A DNA stretch of 64,000 nucleotides from Ctena decussata (taxonomy: Eukaryota; Mollusca; Bivalvia; Lucinida; Lucinidae), in contig OZ022503.1 in NCBI GenBank assembly GCA_963989385.1, positions 87,641,138 to 87,705,137 on the forward strand. Reading direction: 5' to 3'. A program made the position numbers and the translations under genes. This document shows, one piece after another, positions 21,640 through 32,810 of this stretch (its first letter is position 1; each line of letters starts with the position of its first letter). Below the pieces are notes generated by a model. It worked only from the letters and a program-made list of their open reading frames with translations, was not told the DNA's origin and searched no databases.

Positions 21640-22400
21640 AACCGTGCCTGTAAAGGCCAGCTAGGACGATGATCGGAGACGAAATCTGCAAGAACTAATC
21701 CACTTTTTGGCAAATTCCGCCAAAATGTAACTGAGTTATGCCCCTTTGTTTGAATTTGGCATGTTTCTTCCTTCTGAGCCACTAAACCTATGAAACTTTA
21801 GCAGGATTAGTCTTCTTTGATATGGAAAGCATTTTAGTAAAGGTGAGATTACTCTGCAATCCTTAGGTAAAGAGTTGATTCCCCTGATGGTCAATATGTA
21901 TGCAGCTACTGGGCCACTGGGCGTAGGGTTTTAAAATTCCATTTAGCGATATAAAAATAGATCACGAGAAATGATCGAACATGAACTTTTTTCTCCATCA
22001 GACCTGCACTTTCAGAGTTACCCCGGTTTATCGAGAAAAGAACGAAATCTTGTAACCATGATATCTCAAGAAATATTTAAGCTCAAATGATGATATACGG
22101 TATACAGGTTGGCGCTACACGTACAGGAATTGATCAGCTTTGGGCTAATTCCGTCAAAATGTTGCTGAGTTATGCCCCTCGTTTGATATTTTCATTTTTC
22201 CAACTTATGGACCGCTTGCCATTGGAAGCTGATTTTTGGTATAGAAGTAGTCCTTTATGAGTAATATATTTTAGTACAGGTTCGTTCATTAATTGCTGGG
22301 TTGTTTCCTCTTATAGTCAATTGATTCTTAAGTTAGACATTGTAAAATTTGAAACCTTCATTGGCAAGCAGACGGTACGGACGGACACTCGGCGCCAGGT
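21640..22400. repeat. Two-unit tandem repeat ending in GGACGGACAC
   Basis: Two diverged units about 430 bp apart share TTCCGCCAAAATGTAACTGA and GAGTTATGCCCCT; the right end carries GGTACGGACGGACAC, a tail style shared with the elements at 17140 and 45180. Confidence 0.55.
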
Positions 22401-22619
22401 GTGTGCAACATTGGTTACGTACCGCTGAGCCACTTGCGGAATGTTGTTCCGAGAACTAAAACACTGAGAAAAGAACATAATGGGGCATCAATAAAGTTTC
22501 TTGTTGTTATTATTATTAAGAGAGCCTGCCACGAACCATGGAGCATTGAGTGGAAACTCGAAAATTTCGTTTTCGATCAACACTTGGTCACTTTATTGGC
22601 CTTACCAATGTATGTAAAA

Positions 22620-23960
22620 CCATAGAAGGATTTTAATTTTTTGTTCAAATAGAGCCAGAAAATGGCAAAATCTGTTTCCATGGTGACATCCAAATATTTC
22701 AGGCTATAATGATACAGTTTTATGCCAAAATAGACCCTATTAATTTTATATATTGATTCAAGCAGTTCAATATAAGTGTTCTTCATATCATGAAGCATCC
22801 TCAGTATAATATCAAAAACTTAAATTTGGTGGAAAACCTGAAAGAATTTGGTTGCTATGGTAACGCAAATACTGCTACCATTACAGTGAAGAGAAAACCT
22901 GAATTTTAGTATGCTAACATAACTGCTAATAAAATCTAAACCCAACCAGATAGAATCATATGGCCTATCAGATGCTTAAGCAGAATAATAGTCTGACAGA
23001 ACCCAAAAATAAAATTGGCTAGCATTTCATCAGCGAAAAAAATTTTGGTATCTGAAATTGTTGAATTTTCATGTTTTTCACTCAAAATAGCAGTTTTCCA
23101 TCCAAGAAACTATAACATGAATCGAGCATTTGCAACTAAATCATTCTATGGCATATGATTTTTCAAAAGTTTTCAACTAAAATTTATCATTGGAAACTTG
23201 AAATGTCTTTGTAAAATTATCATAGCAACCAAATTTTTACCTAGCAACGAGGACATAAACACTGTATAAATGATATTAAATATGCTAAAACTGACAATTA
23301 TGATATTGCTTAACTTTTAATGGCTAAAATAGGGTCAAAACAGATAAAAGGTATTCAAAATAATAAAATAGAACTATTGTGATACTTTTCAATGCCCAAG
23401 TAGCCTCGGAATATAGGTTGCTATGGCGATTTTCAACAGACTGGCAAAGGGAAAAACAAATCTTGGCATTTATAGCTGCCTTACTTGCAGATACAAAAGT
23501 ATTTTGATATACAAATGTGTTTTGCAGTAGTCCTGTAACAAGCGTATCACTTTTGTCGGAGTCTCTCGAGTTCTTTGGTTGCCATGGCAACCAAAATGCT
23601 CAATTTGTCTCAATAATTCTAATAAAGATCAACTCCTCAGAAGCTACAAGCAGGATAGCACTTAAACTCTGAAAGTTTTCATAGCAATAGTGTCAGCCAA
23701 AATACTGTTCAGTATTGCCTTTGCTCCAGCACTTTGGTTGCTATGGCAACTTAAAAGTGTCCATTGAATTATGAGAAAAATACAAATTGTCATTTATCAA
23801 TATTAAAATGATTTCATTGCATTTATCAACTTCTGTTGCTTGCTGAACGTTCACAGCATTAGTCAAGACTAAAACAATACTTCTCATTATAGCCTTTGCT
23901 CAACAACCTAGGTTGCTATGGCAACTTAAGAGTGTCCATTAAATTATAATAGCTAAAAAA
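22620..23960. repeat. Tandem array carrying X-box-like palindromes
   Basis: Diverged units about 150-180 bp apart each carry GGTTGCTATGGCAAC or a close variant (22851, 23418, 23577, 23729, 23910) and a following AAAGTGTCCATT block in the last two. The one at 23577-23592, GGTTGCCATGGCAACC, is a perfect 16-bp palindrome equal to the RFX-factor X-box consensus. Confidence 0.7.
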
Positions 23961-24489
23961 ATGAAAATTTACATTATCACTCTCTCACTGCAGCTAGTTT
24001 GTCAAATCCCTTTCACTTACAAAAATGTTGCTTCAGTACCTATTACTGTCTTAGAAATGGGCCCTATGGGGTCAGGCCGGGGATACAGCAGGGCTTAAGT
24101 GCCAGGGTTTCATCCCTGCAGTTCTAGGTAGCTGCTAAGCATTTAATTTCACACTTTAGGGGAAAACTTTGCTGCTTGCATTTAAAAGTAGACCACTTTG
24201 AAGGGCTTTATCATTAGGAGTCACCAAAATTGTCCTTTTGCAAAGATTGCGAAAAAATACAGGAAGGTATACCCATGCACCTAAAATTGATGTGCCCTGT
24301 CAGGCAATACAGGCAATGTTTATGATCTTGTATATTTATTTGGCCACCATGCTTTAATATTTTCATTCACTTTTTCTCTCACATCAAATATTGATGGTGG
24401 AGATGGTTGCAGATAGACAGATGTTAGAAATTAGAATGGAGTGGAATGGAATGGGCTGGCATTGATAAGCTTCTGCACTTCATTCCACT

Positions 24490-24570
24490 GATTTTTCGGA
24501 TGACACTCTTACAGGAAAGAATTTGCTCCCTCAGAGAGAGCAAATTCTTTGCTGAAAGAGTACCATCTCA
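24490..24570. repeat. Fold-back repeat with GGAGCAAATTC core
   Basis: GAATTTGCTCCCTCAGAGAGAGCAAATTC inverted repeat (about 12-bp arms). The core recurs at 28990, 30480, 43090, 53670 and 63040. Confidence 0.6.
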
Positions 24571-24960
24571 GGCTCTAGGAGCAAACTGTAACCAATGGAA
24601 TGTAGATTACTATGCCCATTCCATTCCAGGTTTTAAACTGTGTCATTCCAAACAGAAGCATCTCTGATACTTCCAACATTTCGATGCTAGTCTCAGGTGC
24701 TTTTTTACTTTGTTTTTCAGACAGGTAGTCGCCCTCCCTTCATCCTGATATTACTAAAAAACTGTTGAAAAGAATGTAAAATCATAAGTCAGTCATCTGT
24801 CAACTGAATTTGGACTGAAAACAAGAGATATGGCAGTAAGTGCCATATTGGCATTTTAGAATACTGTTTCCGAATTCATGATAACTTGCAATTAATTAGC
24901 TAAGATGCCCTTGAATATGTAGTTATATTGAGGGTTATTACAATTATTTTTTTACAATGC

Positions 24961-25170
24961 CTGTGGTCCAGATAAGAGGATGTATTTGGTGATAATTATG
25001 GACTATTTCTCTTAAATGTCATAAAGAACATATGTTGTGACCACTTATTAGAACTGCCTCCTCGAAACAGAACTAATCAGTGGTCACAGCATAGGTTTTA
25101 GATGCAAAATAAGGAAAATTATCCCTGAATTATCCATGTTACTCTTTTTTTTCTGGAGCACTGCCACAGT
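24961..25170. mobile_element. MITE family A, copy 4
   Basis: CCAGATAAGAGGATG left end, ATATGTTGTGACCACTTATT hairpin, right end TTTTTTCTGGAGCAC. Diverged but complete. Confidence 0.75.
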
Positions 25171-25335
25171 TAAAGGGACACAATAAAATGCAATCATATT
25201 TTATTTGTACAGCAATGAATCTTAGATAACAAGAAAATGTAACAAGGTCAAAAAAAAATTATATTGCAAAGAAAGTGAAAATCTCTCAGCCATATACTCT
25301 AGAGTTCAATATGATATTAGACATGATCCCTTCAG

Positions 25336-25530
25336 AGCGCCAGTAAAGATGGGGTATTGAGGATAATTCTGAGACATAATTTTCATCAGTGAAAACATAT
25401 TGTGACCCTTCGTTAGAACTTTGTTGGTGAGATAGTTCTAATGAGGGGTCACAATATATGTTTTATGGAGAAATATGGAAAACTGTCCCTAAATTATCCC
25501 TGTTGCCCCTTCTTACCTGGAGCAATACCC
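25336..25530. mobile_element. MITE family A, copy 5
   Basis: Hairpin ACCCTTCGTTAGAAC/GTTCTAATGAGGGGTCACAA, ends AGAGCGCCAGTAAAG and CTTACCTGGAGCA. Confidence 0.75.
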
Positions 25531-26225
25531 CTTCCAAGTACTTGTGAACGTTTGCTCATGTGGTATAATGAAAGATTCCGTTTTCAGTTAATCCTTCTGT
25601 GAATTGGAGATTTGTTTTTGTTAAATTGGGAATGATTCTAGTCCATGCAGCGCTGGACCCAAATTATTTCTGAAACAAATAAGTTTCTAATTTAGTGAAA
25701 ATTGAAACTTGTTTCTAGGTATTTTCCAGACCAGAGCTGGGCTAGGAATAATTCCCATTTTCTTCAGTGAGCTAGTACTAAGCTGTCACTTAACTGTCAG
25801 AATCACACGAAGAGGGAACCCGTCTGTCAGGAGATATTGACATCACATTCATGGTTCACGAAAAACTGCACATGTCTATCATTATCTACCTGCTTGTCTA
25901 TCATTATCTACTTGCCACTGAATAAAACCTGGAGACATGTAAATGTGTTCCAATGAGCTACCAGATTCAAATATCAAATATCCATAGCTGAACGTAGGAG
26001 CTGGGTGGGTATCATTCCTTGGTAGACTGGTATTACCAGAAACTGTGACCTAATGTTTGTGAAGTAATTCATTCACGACCTTTAAGTTTGATACTTCCAC
26101 CATTCACTGGGTCAATGTAACGTGAGATGGCACACTCATTAAAACCTGCCCTGTACTTGGAAAATAAACATGGCTGCTGAAAACACAAATAAACATTCCT
26201 TAAATACTTAAGTTATACATGGCCA

Positions 26226-26430
26226 AGAGCTCCAGAAAAGGTAGAGTATTGAGGACAATTCAGGGATATTTTTTTTCTTATTTCTCATCCAAAACATTAT
26301 GTTGTGACCCTAATTACAGCCATCTCGGCAATACGATTCTAATGAGTGACACAACATATACTTTTGTGGAGGCATATGAAAAAAATATTCCTAAAGTATC
26401 CTGCTGATCCCTGCTTATCTGGAGCACTGA
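26226..26430. mobile_element. MITE family A, copy 6
   Basis: AGAGCTCCAGAAAAGG left end, diverged ATGTTGTGACCC hairpin, right end CTTATCTGGAGCACTG. Confidence 0.7.
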
Positions 26431-26707
26431 TATACACTAACAATGATCAGAGTCAAGTTGTTCAAAACTATATATCAGTGAATGTTGTTAGTTATAGATC
26501 TAGATACAGTAACTTTTTCAATGGCAAACTGTCATTTTTGCACATTATACAGTATTGAAACCCACACTTTGTCAGGTATATAATATCAGCAATCTTGAAT
26601 TGTGAACAAAGAGAATTTAATCACAGACTTCACAACTAAAAATTGTGAAATTTTACTCATCCTTGTTAGCTTCGAATGTACCGTAAAAAAATCTAAATAT
26701 CAGGACA

Positions 26708-26800
26708 GATAGGTCTGAGATCAGACTTGGTATCAAAAATGTTTGCCATTCCATCTGCGTCTTTTGGACACATTATTACATGTACATTGTAAAATCTCAA
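26708..26800. repeat. Hairpin repeat family B, copy 4 (degenerate)
   Basis: Retains ATGTTTGCCATTCCATCTGC and the tail seen at 14325; the left arm is eroded. Confidence 0.5.
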
Positions 26801-26943
26801 CTGTTCCATTCTTAGGACAGTTAATGGTGCCTATGTTTGTGTTCCAATTTTGACGGTACCTGGGGATGGGTCATTTAACAATGCTTGCAGGGTGGCAACC
26901 TGTAAACTGGTTCTGTCTCAAGTTTAGGTTGTATCAGGCAAAT

Positions 26944-27118
26944 GCACAGACAAGGTGTGTATTTGAAGATAATTGCAATAATTTACCTTATTTCTCCATA
27001 AATGTTGTGACCCCCCAATAGAACTGTCTTACTGCGGTTCTATTGAGGGGTCCCAACATTTGTTTTTATAAAGAACTGCCTTGGAATCATCTTCAGATAC
27101 TCATCTTATCTGTGCCTC
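26944..27118. mobile_element. MITE family A, copy 7
   Basis: CACAGACAAGGTGTGTATTT left end; hairpin TGTTGTGACCCCCCAATAGA with its complement; right end TCTTATCTGTGCCTCTG. Confidence 0.75.
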
Positions 27119-27158
27119 TGTATAATACGGGTATTTTGAGATGTTAAGCAAATCAAAG

Positions 27159-28597
27159 GGGGGGGGGGGGGGGGGTATCAATAAGGTGGGTTTTCTGCAT
27201 CCTACCAAAGTTTTATTTTTTTGACTGATGGTATACTCCAGTGTGTCTAGTTTATTGAACCATATGTGACTTTGCGCGGAAAGCCCCACTTACTGAGCTA
27301 TGGGTCCACAGAAGTGGGTGGGGTAATCCAACATGGTTTTAGCCTGTCTTGTAAAAACATTCTCATTTGGTAGAAGAGTACAGCAGACAGACAGGATTTG
27401 ATAAAATGATTAACAGAACATCTAAACTATATTTCCATATCATTTTATTTGGTTTAATTTGAACATATGTTGTCAAAAAAGACTTCCTTTGACATTCAAC
27501 ATTTTTTGATATTTTTGTCCTCAATTTTCAATATTTCTTGGCCTTATGGTTAAATAAACAGACCAGTTGTCATCAAACTAATGTCAAGGAAGCACCCTGA
27601 CCAGGACATTCGGATGATGTGAAAAGAATTTCACAATGACCCAGTTTTCATGGTCGACTGAACACATAAACTTGCTTGGAAGATGTTTTTTCATTTAATT
27701 TTGACCTAGAATTACGAACCTTTGGCCAAATTACTATTTTAACTGCTTTATTATGCCCTACACCCCCGTCACTAAAGGCGAAAGAATACATATTGGCTTC
27801 AGATCGGATCTCCTTGGCGTCTGCATCTGTGTCTGGGTCACATACTTTGTCCTTGGAAACAAGGTCAAGGTCAGATTTTGATGACCTTGACCTTGTTTCC
27901 AAGGTCACAGAAGGACTTAATATGTGACACATACACAATTGCAGATGCCAACGAGATCCGCACTGAAGCCAATATGTATTCCCTCACCTTTAGTGGCAGG
28001 GGCGTGGGGCATAATATAGCAGTTAAAATAGTAATTTGGCCAAAGGTTCGTAATTCTAGGTCAAAATAGAAAGAAAACCATCTTCCAAGCAAGTTTATGT
28101 GTTCAGTCGACCATGAAAACTCTGCTATTGTAATATTCTGGTCACATCATCTGAATGTCCTTCTCAAGGTTCTTCCTTGACATGAGTTTGATGATAACAT
28201 GTCTGTTCATTTAACAATAAGGCCAAGAAATATTGAAAATTGAGGTCAAAAATATCAAAAAATGCTAAATGTCAAAGGAAGTCTTTTTTGACAACATATG
28301 TTCAAATTAGACCAAATAAAATGATATGGAAATATAGTTGAGATGTTCTGTTAATCATTTTATCAAATCCTGTCTGTCTGCTGTACTCTTCTACCAAATG
28401 AGAATGTTTTTACAAGACAGGCTAAAACCATGTTGGATTACCCCACCCACTTCTGTGGACCCATAGCTCAGTAAGTAGGGCTTTCCGCGCAAAGTCACAT
28501 ATGGTTCAATAAACTAGACACACTGGAGTATACCATCAGTCAAAAAAATAAAACTTTGGTAGGATGCAGAAAACCCATCTTATTGATACCCCCCCTA
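27159..28597. repeat. 1.4-kb palindrome (two arms of about 700 bp)
   Basis: The left arm (27159-27870) and right arm (27882-28597) are inverted copies around a centre near 27876 (GGTCAGATTTTGATGACC). Matching pairs include GGATGCAGAAAACCC, TTTGCGCGGAAAGCCC, GTCGACTGAACACATAAAC and GGTCAAGGTCA. Outer ends are G/C runs (poly-G at 27159-27175, poly-C at 28589-28595). There are scattered mismatches and a few small indels. Long frames on each strand are mirror images of each other and encode nothing recognisable. Confidence 0.9.
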
Positions 28598-28647
28598 TAA
28601 TTAAAACGCTACCAACCTGCCATCTGTTGTCTCTGGACCAGTTGGAC

Positions 28648-28812
28648 AGTGGCGGATCTAGAGGGGGTTCGGGGGGTTCAAACGAACCCCCTTCTCAGCC
28701 CAAATTATCTTATTTTCATGGGGAATTTCAGGAAAAATTGGTCAAACCGCATAAATCGAACCCCATCAGCTAATTTGAACCCCCTATCCAAAATTCCTGG
28801 ATCCGCCCCTGC
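28648..28812. mobile_element. MITE with GGCGGATC...GATCCGCC ends
   Basis: Starts GTGGCGGATCTAGAGGGGG and ends CCTGGATCCGCCCCTG; interior has matching GAACCCCCT blocks. It abuts the big palindrome. Confidence 0.7.
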
Positions 28813-30640
28813 AGTTGGAGATGTTTCACAGTCATTTCCAGTATATAAGCTTTCTCCAACATTTTATATACACAATATGGATTCTGAAGAATTTCAGATC
28901 TGGGCATAGCTTAAAATCTAGAAGGACTGGAATGGAATGAGATAACCAGTGGCTAAAATTTGCTCCCTGAGCCTAGGAGTGTACTCTTACAGGAAAGAAT
29001 TTGCTCCCTCTGAGGCATACATGTGATGTCTCCCGGATCATCCGGGAGTCTCCCGGAAATGGAGCCCATCTCCCGCGCTCCCGGAAAGTATTCAGAATCT
29101 CCCGGATGCTGAATTTTCCTGTCATAATTTTTTCTGAACCGTCCATTTTGCGGTTACTACTTAGCCGGCGGCTGTCAAAAGGATTAACTGTCCGTGACCT
29201 AATTACCTAACAGGGTGCAATATAGGACGTGTCATTCCGAAGGGTATTTGCTGATCAGACGCGAGGTGTTAAATTGGCTATAGCGCACCAGTAAAGGTAC
29301 CTGTTCTAAATGTAATAGCAGGTAACTTTTACCGAGAGCAAATAACTTTTATTGCGTCGCGGCTTTATGCATCGGTCATTGTTTACCTATGTCATTGAGT
29401 TGCACGAATGCAATAGATGGAAGTGCCGCCAATCGACACTGATTCCATATCGATTTTTTCAGTAAACATGTCAGATACGTAATGTACAGTCGTTATAAAT
29501 ATCGATCATGCAAAATTTGCGCAGGCTGATCAGATCATACTTTCATGAAATCATAACGGTGCCAGCAATTTTTTTTTTTTTTTTTGGTTTATTTATGTTC
29601 ACTTTAAGAATAGTTTCCCGCGTTTTTCTATCCAGTTCCCGCCGGTTCAGATGCATCGTATGCGAAATGAGAACCAGTGTGAATTTATAAATAAAACATG
29701 GGAAATCCGCGATCTTCAGCATCTGACTGAGACAGAAATATGCCATTCTACAAGTTTACTGACCCAAATATGCAGCTATATTTGTTCTTAATCTAATATT
29801 CAACGAAAATAGACAGCTCTAATGACAGGTATGTTCATTAAAGTGTAGAATATAACTCGGTTTTGAGATAAACAGATTTTGAGTTTGTAACAAGTATCAG
29901 CTTTCATCAAAATAACTGGAGCAAATCGGACCCATCATCCAAGATGCAATTTTGGACTTTTATATTGAGGGAGGGTTAGGAAAAAGTGGGGAGGGATGAT
30001 GGTTTGAGAATGCCAGATAATCAGATTGTTTCTTAGCAATGGAATGGTCAGCACTAACACTATGAACAGTACTGTTCAATTACACTGTAAATTAAACTTA
30101 GGATGGTAGTGTTACTGCACTGAAATGGCATACTTTTGAGGTTATATTTGAAGTATTGGGTAACTCAAAAGTAAAGAAGTTAAACAAACTATACAACTGT
30201 ACTTTAGTTCATGTTGTTTTATTTTAAAACAAGAAGCCCCCCCCCCCTGCCCCCACCACCAAAAAACAAAAAAAAAAAAACAACAAAAAAACAGTTAAGT
30301 ACTCGAAACAACGCGTCAAAGTTGCCGTCAAAAAGTCTCCCTGATGAGGAACTCAATCTCCCTGAAATGAAATCCAGATCTCCCACATGGTCCTCAAGAG
30401 TTCATCACATGTATGCTGAGGGGAGGCAAATTCTTTCCTGAAAGAGATCCATCCTAAATCAATGCAATGGAATAGCTAGACTGTCCCTAGAGGGAGCAAA
30501 TTATTTTCTGTAAGGAAGCCAAACAAAGGCAATGGAATGCAATGGAGTAGAGTGTCTCGGTCAGGTCACTCAGTTTCATTCCATGCTTTAATCATGCCTA
30601 AAATCTGATATTCTTCATAATTAAAATTCTGATCTGATAA
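28813..30640. other. Intergenic DNA with a TCCCGG-rich patch
   Basis: 29029-29115 has six or more TCCCGG/CCGGGAG hexamers (e.g. CTCCCGGATCATCCGGGAG), and 30335-30385 a related TCTCCCTG patch. A T run is at 29568-29586 and a poly-C/A tract at 30236-30295. GGAGCAAATTC repeat pieces sit at 28990 and 30480. No gene recognised. Confidence 0.45.
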
Positions 30641-30647
30641 TACTTAC

Positions 30648-30750
30648 TTCTTTCTGCATAGCTTGCATGAAGAACCAGCGTCCTCAACTGGCCAAGACAC
30701 TGTTGATCTGATCTTTGTTGGCGTCGTTTCTCCATCAGTGGCTTGTTGCT
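30648..30750 (-). CDS. Possible orphan exon, function unknown
   Basis: On the minus strand a 103-nt open block is bounded by a good acceptor (TATCATTGCAG) and a consensus donor (GTAAGTATT). One open frame reads QATDGETTPTKIRSTV and SSCKLCRKK. No partner exon was found and no family is recognised, so it could be a chance match inside a repeat. Confidence 0.25.
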
Positions 30751-32387
30751 CTGCAATGATAATCACATGGCAGTGATTATAATAACATAAATTGTAGTTT
30801 CTACTGAATGATGAAACCTCAGTGGCAATCAAAATACTGAATTAATACCATATTCAGAAGTTGCAGTTTCATTTACAAAGTGAAAACAAAATATCAGTGG
30901 TTACAAACAGTACAAGCAAATCAGTTTGGCATATACTCTCTTTATTAGTTGAAACAACAACTGGCCAGCTACATTTTGCAACTCAATTCAAATCTGCAGA
31001 CTATAGTTTTACAAAATTTGGGGGCAGAGCTAGATATTATTTTCTTTTACTTATTTTTCTTGCAAGAATATTTTCATTCCCCTTTTTGGGCCAATTTTTT
31101 ATTTTTGTTTCTTCTTCCTCTCCTCCCCGCCCCTTTACTCACACCACCAAAGATCAACTGAAAAATGGATTAAAATACAAATCATTGACTTAAATCTTAG
31201 TTCCCTCAATGTTCCATTTAAGTAATAACATGTATGGATATTGACTATGCAGCAATTCATGAACTTAGGTACCTGACGAAATGACGTTCACTTCTTATCT
31301 GACTCCGTACTATCGCTAGAAAAAATAGGTAAACAACCTGTACCTTTTAGACAGACCGCCGTAAAAAAGACCTAATGGATGTATATGAAGGAGTCATCGC
31401 AAACTGTGTCCTCACAGATGGTATGTTTTAATTTCAATTTCTTCTCAATGTATGGTTGGTTGGTTGTTTCTAGGTCCCAATTGACCGAAGTAGTCTCGCT
31501 GTAGTGTATCACTCTGTTATATACTGTATTCTTCTCTAGTAAAGTTCACACTATAATCGCGTTTGAGGTTGTGCGCTGTTCAGAGAGTCTTTGCTTAATA
31601 ATAGAGCATTCCTGTATTTAAATTGTCTCACTAAGTTCTAGTACTTGAAGGGACTTTCCCACTACTCTGCAGTTCCCGACTTATCTGTCTAACTATCAAA
31701 CTCTGGCATCAGTCAAACCCAGTGTGTCCAGTTTCCTGGAATACAGAAGAGTTTATTGTTGTATTGTTGTTTTCTACCACTGTTATTGGTTTCCAATTAG
31801 AGAGTTTTTCAAGGGAGGTAATTGAAATCTAGGAAATTTCGGATTCTGCCTTCATATGGCTACCTTGTATGCAGGCAGTGTGAAAATGCTAGCCAATTTT
31901 ATTTCAGATTTAAATATAATAATATTTTGCCATTCTTAATTTTCGGTCAGTATGTCATGAACCAGTTGGGTTTGACTACAGCAGAGCATTGATTTACACA
32001 CTATTACCATTTTTACCAAACACAAAATTGGTTTTCAGACGCAATAAATCTTTTATACCTGTTGCAAATATGAGAACTTTTGTAGTATTACAATTCCTTG
32101 ACCTTTTCCCTGGAAGATTATCATAAAAGTGGATTGCATTAAATTAGTGTGTACTTACCAGATAAATCAAACCAGACAAGGTGTCGATTTCTTGCTGTTT
32201 AACCAGTTAAAAACTTTGGCAGCCGTTGCCATGGTAACGGTAGAGATTTGGGCAGAAAAAATAAGGGGCCACACATGTCTCTATGAGGACAGTCTACTGC
32301 AGTAATATAACAAAAATCCGTGATTTAGCACATTCCATCATTCCATTACCGAAGCTCCATGGTTCGTGGCAGGCTCTCTTAATACTA

Positions 32388-32426
<39 letters not shown>

Positions 32427-32469
32427 GTTATTGTGATATTTTTATGGCTACTCAGTTTTATTATTAGAA

Positions 32470-32505
<36 letters not shown>

Positions 32506-32732
32506 GAAAAAATCACACCTAAAGGAACTATTTTTCCTTTAAGAACTGAGCTGCCGAGGGGAGGGGTGACAAAAATAAAAATGGAAGTGTTGTTCCCCCT
32601 GAAAGTGTATCCATTCCCATTAAAACGTATCTTGCCGTAGGGAAAGGACTTGTTGAATAACTTGTGTTCAATCCCACTGTGCACACGCGATAAAATGTTA
32701 AGAAATAACGGTGGAAATATAATATAAACAGG
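30751..32732. other. Presumed upstream region of the EEP gene
   Basis: No coding exon recognised. At 31370-31421 an ATG-led open stretch runs into a donor-like GATG/GTATG and could be a 5' exon. (ATT)n microsatellites occupy 32386-32430 and 32468-32503. GTTGCCATGGTAACGG at 32223-32238 is an X-box-like palindrome. 32519-32640 is a copy of the dispersed TTTCCTTTAAGAAC repeat. Confidence 0.4.
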
Positions 32733-32810
32733 ATGCGAAGCGGTGCCATTTGCATCCTTTTATTTTTACTTGTTGGCTTCGCAGCCGCTGGAAGAAGGGG
32801 GAGAAAGAAG
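32733..32810 (+). CDS. EEP gene exon 1, signal peptide
   Basis: 26 codons, MRSGAICILLFLLVGFAAAG then a basic RRGRKK end. Donor GTTGGT is weak; GTATAT four bases later is the alternative. Confidence 0.7.

Noticed and set aside
27648..28092. Four frames on both strands around 27.6-28.1 kb
   Set aside because: They are mirror copies produced by the two arms of the palindrome and resemble no protein.
30335..30375. CTGATGAGG followed by CTGAAATG as a third hammerhead
   Set aside because: GAAA is not adjacent to a stem II closing pair and no stem III or cleavage triplet follows.
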